The notes under the pieces: generated by a model
Told to the model about the DNA's origin: nothing
The model's input: the letters and a program-made list of their open reading frames with translations, nothing else
The model's database searches: none
Assembly (NCBI RefSeq): GCF_014842915.1
Contig: NZ_JACYXI010000001.1
Coordinates: 593,887-657,886, forward strand
Direction: 5' to 3'
Length of the DNA stretch: 64,000 nucleotides
DNA from: Roseibium litorale
GTDB taxonomy: Bacteria; Pseudomonadota; Alphaproteobacteria; Rhizobiales; Stappiaceae
Made by a program: the position numbers and the translations under genes
In this document: one piece after another, positions 55,580 through 64,000 of the stretch
How the letters are laid out: each line of letters begins with the position of its first letter
Numbering within the stretch: the first letter of the stretch is position 1

Positions 55580-57145
55580 TCAGCCTTGCCAGGCCCCCGG
55601 AAGGTTGGACAGAAAGCCGCCTGCGCTCTTCAGATATGCGATCCGCTTGTCTTCGCTCATCCTGTCCCAGCTGCTGTAGATGGTTCTCAGGCGGTGATTA
55701 TCCTTGAGCTTTGGGCGGTTCCGGTGAAGAAAATCCCAGTAGAGCGCATTGAACGGGCAGGCGCCCTCGCCCGTCTTCTTCTTCACATCATAGGCACAAT
55801 CCGAGCAGTAGTCCGACATCTTGCCGATGTAGTTGCCGCTGGCCGCATATGGCTTTGATCCCAGGAAACCACCATCCGCATGGAGGCTCATGCCCAGCGT
55901 GTTTGGCAGCTCCACCCATTCATAGGCATCCGCATAAACACTCAAATACCATTCATGCACCTGAACCGGATCCGCCCCGATCAGCAGCGCAAAATTTCCG
56001 GTGACCATGAGCCGTTGAATGTGATGGGCATAGGCCTCATCCAGCGTCTGTTCGATCACAGCCTTAAGGCAGGCCATGTCAGTCTCGCCGGTCCAGTAGA
56101 ATTCCGGCAGGTCTCTTTTTGCGCCGAAGAAATTTTCGTCTCTGTATTCGGGCATTTTGAGCCAGTAAATGCCGCGCACATATTCGCGCCAGCCCAGGAT
56201 CTGCCGGATAAAACCCTCCGCACAATTCAACGGAACCGCTCCGGATCGCCATACTTTCTCGACCCGCACACAGATATCCCAAGCGTCAAGCAGGCCGGCA
56301 TTCAGATACATCGAGATCAGGGAATGGTAGAGGAACCGCTCGCTCTTGAGCATGGCATCCTGATAGGTGCCGAAATCCGCCAGACCGTTTTCCAGAAAGC
56401 TCTCGAAGACCGCCTCCGCCTCTTCCCGCGTGACCGCAAACCAGAAGGGTTCCAGGGCACCGAAGTGATCTGCAAAGCGCTCGCTAACCAGCTCCAGAAC
56501 GTCTTGAGTTATTTCATCAGGCCGGTGACGAATAGGTTCGGGGCAGACAAGACCGGAGGGCGCGGGGCTCCGGTTTTCCTTGTCAAAATTCCACTTGCCG
56601 CCCGCGGGATTTCCTTCCTCCATCAGAAGGCCGGTTTTCTGCCGCATGTGGCGGTAGAAGTCCTCCATCAGAAAGCGCTTGCGCCCTTCTGCCCATTTCC
56701 TGAAATCGGGAAGCGCGCACAAAAACCGGCTGTCTGGCAGCAAATCGACCTGCACCTCAAGATCGCTTTGCCAGCCTCGCATCTCATCAAGAAGTCTGAA
56801 TTCGCCTGGCTCGGTTACCCTGACCGCCTCGGCCTTTGCCCCTGCCAAGGTCCGGGCAACTGCCTCCTTCAGTGAAGCGCAGGGCTTCTCGCTGTCCAGC
56901 CGGATATAGTGAACCCGCCAGCCGCTCTCCCGCAGCTCCTGCGCAAAATGGCGCATCGCGGAAAAGACAAAGGCGATCTTTTTCTTGTGGTGACGGACAT
57001 AGCTCGCTTCTTCTGCAATCTCAGCCAACAGGACGAGGTCCCGTTCGGGATCCCCATCCTTGAAGATATCCAAGCCGGGGCTGAGCTGATCGCCAAGCAC
57101 AAGAAGCAGATGCCGGAAATCTTCCGGTGGCTCGTCGGGGTTCAT
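55580..57145 (-). CDS. Iron-sulfur bacterial cryptochrome/photolyase (PhrB-like, 6-4 type)
   Basis: 521-residue flavoprotein of the FeS-BCP group; the characterised member PhrB of Agrobacterium repairs (6-4) photoproducts. The four Fe-S cysteines are present: Cys359 (DMACLKAV), Cys447 and Cys450 (SDYCSDCAYD) and Cys463 (EGACPFN), each exactly nine residues later than in PhrB (350, 438, 441, 454). The FAD region includes RQILGWREYVRGIYW and VHEWYLSVYADAYEWVELPN (20 residues). It acts on DNA in light and lies beside uvrD. GC-rich terminator on the 3' side. Confidence 0.93.
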   Translation of the reverse strand: MNPDEPPEDFRHLLLVLGDQLSPGLDIFKDGDPERDLVLLAEIAEEASYVRHHKKKIAFVFSAMRHFAQELRESGWRVHYIRLDSEKPCASLKEAVARTLAGAKAEAVRVTEPGEFRLLDEMRGWQSDLEVQVDLLPDSRFLCALPDFRKWAEGRKRFLMEDFYRHMRQKTGLLMEEGNPAGGKWNFDKENRSPAPSGLVCPEPIRHRPDEITQDVLELVSERFADHFGALEPFWFAVTREEAEAVFESFLENGLADFGTYQDAMLKSERFLYHSLISMYLNAGLLDAWDICVRVEKVWRSGAVPLNCAEGFIRQILGWREYVRGIYWLKMPEYRDENFFGAKRDLPEFYWTGETDMACLKAVIEQTLDEAYAHHIQRLMVTGNFALLIGADPVQVHEWYLSVYADAYEWVELPNTLGMSLHADGGFLGSKPYAASGNYIGKMSDYCSDCAYDVKKKTGEGACPFNALYWDFLHRNRPKLKDNHRLRTIYSSWDRMSEDKRIAYLKSAGGFLSNLPGAWQG

Positions 57146-57216
57146 AACCGGTCCTTTGAAGCGTTTTTCTGCTTACGCTTCAAAGCCCGGACAGGTTCAC
57201 TTCCGGCGCGCTGACA

Positions 57217-59709
57217 TCAATGTTTCTCAACGAAACTATCGATGACCTTTTTCTGTCCAGTTTTTTCAAAATCAATGGTCAGCTTGTTGCCCTCAATGGC
57301 AACAATCGCTCCATAGCCGAACTTGATGTGGAACACCCGCTCCCCAACCGAATAGGCCGACGGCATGTCGCTGACGGACTTAGCCACCAGCTCGCCCTCG
57401 ATGGTCATCGGCCCCTGGCGGCGGGTTCCGGCAGAGCGGAAGTCACTGCTGCGGCCAGTGATCGCCTCATGAGCCGCCTTTGCCTTCTGCGCCCGCTGCC
57501 AGCCCGGTGTGGAATAGCTGCTGTTCTGGAACGGTTCGCTGCGGTCAAACCGGGATGCGCCATAGCCGCCCCGGCCATATCCGCCACCGCCGTAACCGCC
57601 ATAGTTGGACGCTTGCTCGACGATCTCTACATGCTCGATGGGCAGCTCATCCAGAAAACGTGAAGGAATGGTGGATTGCCAGGAGCCGTGAATGCGCCGG
57701 TTGGAGGCAAACCAGATCTTGGCGCGCTTCTTGGCCCGGGTCACGCCCACATAGGCAAGGCGGCGTTCTTCTTCGAGACCGGCCCGGCCGCTCTCGTCCA
57801 AAGCGCGTTGATGGGGAAACAACCCTTCTTCCCAGCCTGGCAGGAAGACCGTGTCGAACTCCAGTCCCTTGGCTGAGTGCAGGGTCATGATCGACACGGC
57901 GTCATTGATGTCGTTGCTGTCCCGGTCCATCACCAGGGAGACATGCTCCAGGAAACCGGCCATGGATTCGAACTGATCCATGGAGCGGATCAGTTCCTTG
58001 AGGTTGTCCAGACGGCCCGGCGCTTCCGCGGACCGGTCTTTGCGCCACATTTCGGTGTAGCCGCTCTCATCCAGGATGATCTCGGCCATTTCCGTATGCT
58101 TGGTATGCTCCAGATCCCGGCGCCAGCGCTCGAAATGATCCAGAACGCTTTTGAGCGCGCTTCTCGCCTTCGGCTTCAGCTCCTCCGTCTGGCACAGCTG
58201 GTTCGCGGCCTGAATGAGCGGGATCCGCTCCGCCCGCGCCAGCTCATGCACCAGCTTCAAGGTCGCATCGCCCAGCCCGCGCTTGGGCGTATTGACGATC
58301 CGCTCAAAGGCAAGGTCATCAGCAGGCTGCACCACGCAGCGGAAATAGGCCATGGCATCGCGGATTTCCATGCGCTCATAAAAGCGCGGACCGCCGATAA
58401 CCCTGTAGTTCAGGCCCAAGGTCACGAACCGGTCCTCGAACTCGCGCATCTGGAAGGAGGCGCGCACCAGAATGGCAATGTCATTCAGCTTGTGTCCATG
58501 GCGCTGCAGGGCCTCGATCTCGTCCCCGATGGAGCGAGCCTCTTCCTCCGAATCCCAGCAGGAGGCGACGGCCACCTTCTCGTCTTCCGGATCTTCGAAA
58601 TCAGTGAACAGCGTTTTGCCCAGACGCCCTTCGTTATGGGCGATCAGATGAGATGCGGAGGCCAGAATATGGCTCGTAGAACGGTAATTCCGCTCAAGAC
58701 GAATGACGACAGCGCCGCGGAAGTCATGCTCGAAGCGCAGGATGTTGTCGACCTCTGCACCGCGCCAGCCGTAGATCGATTGATCATCGTCGCCTACACA
58801 ACAGACATTCGGATTGCCCTGCGCCAGAAGCCGCAGCCACAGATACTGGGCAATGTTGGTGTCCTGATACTCGTCCACCAGCATGAAACGGAACTTGCGC
58901 TGATAGTCCTTCAGGACATCCGGATTGGTCTTGAACAGGGTGATGACATGCAACAGCAGGTCACCGAAGTCGCAGGCATTCAGGATCGACAGGCGGTCCT
59001 GATATTCCTCATAGAGCTTGCGGCCCAGACCTCCGGCAAAGGCTCGGGATTCGCCCTCGGAGATTTCCTTGGGCGTCAGCGCCCGGTTCTTCCAGCCATC
59101 CAGAAGGGCGGCAAAGGCCTTGGGGGTCCAGCGTTTATCATCGATGCCTTCGGCCTGAATGATCTGCTTGATCAGCCGCAGCTGGTCGTCCGTGTCGATA
59201 ATGGAGAAGCTGGACTTCAGGCCCACCAGCTCCGCATGCCGGCGCAGGATTTTTACGCAGATGGAGTGGAACGTGCCAAGCCAGGCCATACCCTCCACAT
59301 TGCCGCCGATGAAATGCGCAATGCGTTCCTTCATCTCCCGTGCGGCCTTGTTGGTAAAGGTCACAGCCAGGATCTGGGACGGATAGGCTGATCCAGTTGC
59401 CAGGATATGCGCTATGCGGGTGGTCAGAACGCGGGTTTTTCCGGTTCCAGCACCGGCCAGAACGAGAACGGGACCTTCGATGGTCTCCACCGCCTTGCGC
59501 TGTTCCGGGTTCAGGCCTTCCAGATAATCGGGCGCGTTGGACCGGCGGGCCGCCATGGCACGCGCGGCGATACCGCCGCCAGCGGGCGGAACGAGCACCG
59601 GTGCGGCGGCTGGCTGACGGGGCGCCCGGTCGCCCGGAAACCCGTCATCATCAAAGCCGTCCACAAAGGTGTCGCCAATATCGTCGTGATACCCGTTCGG
59701 GTCAGCCAT
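57217..59709 (-). CDS. uvrD: UvrD/PcrA superfamily 1 DNA helicase
   Basis: 830-residue ATP-driven 3'-5' DNA helicase for excision and mismatch repair. The first about 60 residues are Asp/Gly/Pro/Ala-rich and low-complexity. Walker A is GAGTGKT (86-92); further motifs are FRFMLVDEYQDTN, CCVGDDDQSIYGWRGA, RNYRSTSHIL, TLHSAKGLEFDTVFLPG and EERRLAYVGVTRAKKRA. The C-terminal extension is Gly/Tyr-rich (about residues 700-720) and ends with a tudor-like domain (VFHIKFGYGAIVAIEG), as in PcrA and many alphaproteobacterial UvrD proteins. The photolyase gene lies next to it. Confidence 0.95.
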   Translation of the reverse strand: MADPNGYHDDIGDTFVDGFDDDGFPGDRAPRQPAAAPVLVPPAGGGIAARAMAARRSNAPDYLEGLNPEQRKAVETIEGPVLVLAGAGTGKTRVLTTRIAHILATGSAYPSQILAVTFTNKAAREMKERIAHFIGGNVEGMAWLGTFHSICVKILRRHAELVGLKSSFSIIDTDDQLRLIKQIIQAEGIDDKRWTPKAFAALLDGWKNRALTPKEISEGESRAFAGGLGRKLYEEYQDRLSILNACDFGDLLLHVITLFKTNPDVLKDYQRKFRFMLVDEYQDTNIAQYLWLRLLAQGNPNVCCVGDDDQSIYGWRGAEVDNILRFEHDFRGAVVIRLERNYRSTSHILASASHLIAHNEGRLGKTLFTDFEDPEDEKVAVASCWDSEEEARSIGDEIEALQRHGHKLNDIAILVRASFQMREFEDRFVTLGLNYRVIGGPRFYERMEIRDAMAYFRCVVQPADDLAFERIVNTPKRGLGDATLKLVHELARAERIPLIQAANQLCQTEELKPKARSALKSVLDHFERWRRDLEHTKHTEMAEIILDESGYTEMWRKDRSAEAPGRLDNLKELIRSMDQFESMAGFLEHVSLVMDRDSNDINDAVSIMTLHSAKGLEFDTVFLPGWEEGLFPHQRALDESGRAGLEEERRLAYVGVTRAKKRAKIWFASNRRIHGSWQSTIPSRFLDELPIEHVEIVEQASNYGGYGGGGYGRGGYGASRFDRSEPFQNSSYSTPGWQRAQKAKAAHEAITGRSSDFRSAGTRRQGPMTIEGELVAKSVSDMPSAYSVGERVFHIKFGYGAIVAIEGNKLTIDFEKTGQKKVIDSFVEKH

Positions 59710-59896
59710 GGTTCCTGCCGTGCGATTCTCAACAATTCAAACAGGAACAATATAGCAACAAAAGCGGCCGATGCGAGGCGGACCGGGCAGATAATACGGG
59801 GACAAGGGGAGAGGTGACCGCCAGAGCCCTCTTTGTGTGTCGAGGTTCAAGCCATACCACCAAGCACAGGTATTGCTTAAGCAAACTGCTCAGGGG

Positions 59897-59941
59897 CTAC
59901 TGGATCCCGGTCTTGGCGCTTTCGCACCAAGCCGGGATGAC
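59897..59941 (+). repeat. Palindromic repeat element, copy 1
   Basis: 45-bp element starting CTACTGGATCCCGGTCTTG and ending CCGGGATGAC. Its arms ATCCCGG...CTTGG and CCAAG...CCGGGAT form a hairpin. It lies 20 bp past the stop of the GIY-YIG gene and is the inverted counterpart of the copy at 60284-60327. Confidence 0.9.
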
Positions 59942-59960
59942 AGTGTGAGGTTTTCCGTTT

Positions 59961-60257
59961 TCAGAAAAGTCCTTTGGAAAGATCGGTCCAGTTGGGATTG
60001 TTTTCCTCGATCAGACGGACTTTCCAGGCCCGTCTCCATCGCTTGATCTGCTTTTCCCGGCGGATCGCCTGTTCAGGATCTGCATACGCCTCGAAGAACA
60101 CCCGCGAATGAACATCATATTTTGCGGTGAAGACGCTTCCTGTCCCGGACTGATGCTCAAACATCCGCCTTGGAAGATTATTCGTAACGCCAACGTAAAG
60201 CGTTCCACCGGTTTGGCCGGCGAGAATATAGACGTAGCAGGCACTTTCAGACCGCAT
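59961..60257 (-). CDS. GIY-YIG nuclease domain protein
   Basis: 98-residue single-domain protein with a GIY-YIG fold: the motif is seen as YVYILAGQTGGTLYVGVTN, then LPRRMFEHQSG with the catalytic arginine, EAYADPEQAIRREKQIK with the metal-binding glutamate region, and WKVRLIEENNPNW. Such small YhbQ/Slx1-like proteins cut DNA; the target is unknown. GGGAAGAG precedes ATG 60257. Two copies of one palindromic repeat in opposite orientation flank the gene at 20 and 27 bp, suggesting a small mobile or repeat-linked unit of about 430 bp. Confidence 0.9.
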   Translation of the reverse strand: MRSESACYVYILAGQTGGTLYVGVTNNLPRRMFEHQSGTGSVFTAKYDVHSRVFFEAYADPEQAIRREKQIKRWRRAWKVRLIEENNPNWTDLSKGLF

Positions 60258-60283
60258 CTCTCTTCCCAGCCACGCTCTTTGCC

Positions 60284-60327
60284 GTCATCCCGGTTTGCCG
60301 CAAAGCGGCAAGACCGGGATCCAGTAG
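60284..60327 (-). repeat. Palindromic repeat element, copy 2, inverted
   Basis: 44-bp reverse-strand copy of the element at 59897. The outer 19 bp are identical; the inner stem differs by paired changes (CTTGG/CCAAG in copy 1, TTGCCGC/GCGGCAA here), so hairpin folding is kept. It lies 27 bp upstream of the GIY-YIG start codon. Confidence 0.9.
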
Positions 60328-60357
60328 CCACCGGCCTCGCTGAAGTTATGAGGACAC

Positions 60358-62283
60358 TTAAGACCGGCTCATATGGCAGGCCTTGTCCGCGTAGCCCTGG
60401 TTGCCCGGGTCCAGTATCAGGGCGATGGCGGAGATGGCGCAATAGGCGGAGGCGACAGAGCCTTCCTGCCAGCCGGGCCAATAGCTCCAGGTGTCACCCG
60501 CACAGAAGAAAGGAACCTTTGGCGAGAAGGTGGTGATCTGCTCATAGACAGCAGGATTGGTCGTTGCCGTATCCGAGGCCCAGCCGCCGACCTGGTTGGG
60601 CATATATTGCCAGGCGATGGTCATTCCGCGGTCGACATAGATATCTGCCTCATGGCCGGGGTGCAGGAGACCAAGGCCGTTGATGCCATCAGAGATACGG
60701 GTCTGCTGGTCAAGGGCGGCAAATTCCACCGCGCCGCCGCCCCGGTTATAGGCGCCGGTCAGAACGCCGGTATGAGCGGTGAAATCCTCAGATGGGTACC
60801 AGATCTGGCTGATGATATCGTCGGTCCAGGAAATGCCGCCATAGATCTCGTCATCGGTTTCCCAGAACCGGTTCTTGCCTTGCCAGCCAACCTTGATCGC
60901 AGGGGTCCACAGATCCGGTGTCGGATCGGTCTTGCCGCTGGGTGCAAACTTGTTCCATTCCCCGGTGACGCTGAAAGCCTCCAGACCTGCCAGAAATTCT
61001 CCCGGCATGTTCGTCCGGTCCAGGATGCCATTGAGCAGGGACGGCGCCATGGTGGATACGCAGAAGTCAAAGGCAACAGGCGCGCCGGACCAGGAGGCGC
61101 TTTGATTGCCCCCCTCCAGCTCCACGGTCACGCCACCTTCATTGGCAACAATCCGGGCCGCATGGGTGTTGAGATAAACCAGATCCCCGACCCGGGTCCC
61201 GCGCACGCCCACCGGCAGATGCTCAAACATTGGCGCTGTGTCCTGCACCTTTTGCAAGAGCAGCTGCTGCCAGATCCGGTCCATGCCACCGACCGGCTGC
61301 ATCAAGGCAGGCTGCCAATCCAGATTATAGCTGTTGAACAGGAAGGAGCCCGGCGACAGTTCCGGATTTTCTTCCGGATTGCCGATGAAACCGGAATCGA
61401 AGATCGACTGAAGCGGCACCCGCTCGCGCACCGTGCCGGCATCGCGCCAGCCGCCCGGGAAATGCGTGAAGCCGACACGGGTCGATTCATCATTGATCAC
61501 AAGGTTGCAGGGATCACCGGCATCCTTACGGGCGAGATCACCGAACAGCTGGGACAGCTCCGCGATCTGAACAGCCGTATTTCCCTTCAGCTTGCAGGCT
61601 TCCAGGTTCACCTTGGCGATCATATCCGCCATTTCGGCAAAGAGGCTGTAGGTCACCTGACCCATTGGGATGGGCTGGCCGCCGTTGAACTTGGCGCTCT
61701 GCATCACGTTGGACATGGACTGGAAGAAATAGGGCTCCAGCGCCACACCGATTTCCTGGCACAGAGCAATCAGGTTGAAGTGGTTGGACGGAATCCGGCC
61801 CGGCCCGGCATTCAGGAACAGCTCGACCGGATTGCCCTCATAGCCCCTGTCCTTCCAGACATCATCCATGAAGAGGCAGACCTGCTCGTCAGGCGAAGGG
61901 CTTTCGGGCCGCTCCTGATAGCGGTCGGCGTACATTTCGGGGAAGAGCCGGTCTGGATTGTATTTGGCGAACCACCAATCCTTGTAGCGCTCATCCGATG
62001 GGCGGGCCGTCAGGCTTCGCCCGCCGAAACGGTTATCAGCCTCGAAAACCGCGACCTTGAACCCGGCATTGGCCAGAACATACGCCGTCGTCAGGCCTGC
62101 AACGCCGGCGCCCAGAATGGCGACCGTCTTGCCTTTCCCAAAATCAGGCGGCAGGTCAGGCCGGGTGGTCTGGTATCCCGCACGGGCAGGCTTCAAGCCT
62201 GTGAGAAGAGAGGGAGCTGCGAACCCGCCGGTAAGAGCCGCAAAACCATGAAGAAACCGTCTGCGCGAAATAGTCTTGATCAT
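60358..62283 (-). CDS. Tat-exported flavin amine/L-amino-acid oxidase family protein
   Basis: 641-residue FAD oxidoreductase. The N-terminus has a twin-arginine signal (SRRRFLHGFAALTGGFAAPSL, cited as SRRRFLHG), so it is folded before export to the periplasm. The dinucleotide-binding motif is VAILGAGVAGLTTAYVLANAG with the GG doublet FGGRS; the C-terminal FAD motif is AGDTWSYWPGWQEGSVASAY. This fits the flavin monoamine oxidase/L-amino-acid oxidase group; the substrate is not evident. ATG 62283 was chosen for its GGGGAGG site and Tat signal. The next 210 bp to ligA show nothing I can name. Confidence 0.88.
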   Translation of the reverse strand: MIKTISRRRFLHGFAALTGGFAAPSLLTGLKPARAGYQTTRPDLPPDFGKGKTVAILGAGVAGLTTAYVLANAGFKVAVFEADNRFGGRSLTARPSDERYKDWWFAKYNPDRLFPEMYADRYQERPESPSPDEQVCLFMDDVWKDRGYEGNPVELFLNAGPGRIPSNHFNLIALCQEIGVALEPYFFQSMSNVMQSAKFNGGQPIPMGQVTYSLFAEMADMIAKVNLEACKLKGNTAVQIAELSQLFGDLARKDAGDPCNLVINDESTRVGFTHFPGGWRDAGTVRERVPLQSIFDSGFIGNPEENPELSPGSFLFNSYNLDWQPALMQPVGGMDRIWQQLLLQKVQDTAPMFEHLPVGVRGTRVGDLVYLNTHAARIVANEGGVTVELEGGNQSASWSGAPVAFDFCVSTMAPSLLNGILDRTNMPGEFLAGLEAFSVTGEWNKFAPSGKTDPTPDLWTPAIKVGWQGKNRFWETDDEIYGGISWTDDIISQIWYPSEDFTAHTGVLTGAYNRGGGAVEFAALDQQTRISDGINGLGLLHPGHEADIYVDRGMTIAWQYMPNQVGGWASDTATTNPAVYEQITTFSPKVPFFCAGDTWSYWPGWQEGSVASAYCAISAIALILDPGNQGYADKACHMSRS

Positions 62284-62493
62284 CAATGCCTCCCCTAACG
62301 TTCCCTGCACCTCACGAAAGAAGCAGGAACACGAGAAAAGACTAAGCCAAGAGGCAGCCAAAACACAACCAGAAGGATTGCGTTCTCAAAATACAATTAA
62401 TTGACCAGACGCAGCCCGGCGACTTCCTTTACCATAGGGAAGACCAAAGAAGAGACACTCAGCCGCAGTCCAGCACAAAGGAAAGGCCGGAGC

Positions 62494-64000
<1,507 letters not shown>

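Noticed and set aside
57877..59391. Plus-strand ORF of 504 residues
   Set aside because: It is antisense to uvrD, with no recognisable domains.
60373..62298. Plus-strand ORF of 641 residues
   Set aside because: It is antisense to the flavin oxidase gene, which has a Tat signal, two FAD motifs and a good ribosome-binding site.

Overview
The window is a piece of an alphaproteobacterial chromosome, most likely from the Hyphomicrobiales (Rhizobiales) and perhaps a Stappiaceae relative such as Roseibium/Labrenzia. The lineage call rests on a permuted two-piece tmRNA gene, an alpha-type SspB, the run sspB - DUF4169 - ribbon-helix-helix, an Lrp-family regulator divergent from ACC deaminase, a divergent miaA/serB pair, hflK-hflC-DUF2065-degP, and moderately high G+C. 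The genus is inference. Most of the window is ordinary, densely packed chromosome. I see no rRNA, tRNA, CRISPR array, prophage or intact insertion sequence.

Layout. 0-9 kb: the 3' part of serA, pdxJ, then a 1059-residue NACHT NTPase with a pentapeptide-repeat tail that is AT-richer than its surroundings, followed by a LysE-type exporter, an FMN reductase, kup and an alpha carbonic anhydrase. 9-18 kb: a siderophore-interacting reductase divergent from a TetR regulator, ilvC with a 103-bp tandem duplication of its 3' end, a GGDEF cyclase, a D,D-carboxypeptidase lipoprotein, a YadG/YadH-like ABC exporter and a pirin. 18-30 kb: a GNAT-Nudix fusion, PhzF, acdR/acdS, gamma-glutamyltransferase, leuA preceded by a leucine-rich leader peptide, a GNAT, miaA/serB with overlapping start codons, and degP. 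30-38 kb: DUF2065-hflC-hflK, an ElaA-like GNAT, folA, an EamA transporter, thyA, the two-piece tmRNA gene and sspB, then small alpha-specific genes. 38-52 kb: a very long AsmA-like protein, an LDHD-type D-lactate dehydrogenase, two divergent ClC exchangers, a PhyH dioxygenase, aminopeptidase P, a DUF1127 protein and prmA. 52-64 kb: a two-component system facing a small proline-rich protein, an iron-sulfur photolyase, uvrD/pcrA, a GIY-YIG gene bracketed by inverted palindromic repeats, a Tat-exported flavin amine oxidase and ligA, which runs off the end.

How the genes fit together. There is a strong amino-acid and folate theme: serA and serB for serine, ilvC and leuA for branched-chain amino acids, folA and thyA for the thymidylate cycle, pdxJ for PLP, and acdS as a PLP enzyme. 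A protein-quality-control cluster (degP, hflKC, tmRNA, sspB) spans 29-38 kb: trans-translation tags stalled products and SspB hands tagged products to ClpXP. DNA repair is represented by uvrD, the photolyase and ligA.

The points most worth a second look are the NACHT-pentapeptide protein (a candidate antiphage STAND/NLR-like sensor), the GIY-YIG gene flanked by inverted palindromes whose stems differ by compensating changes, the leuA leader peptide, the duplicated ilvC 3' end, and the phased ATTAAC-type repeats between the two-component regulator and its divergent neighbour.
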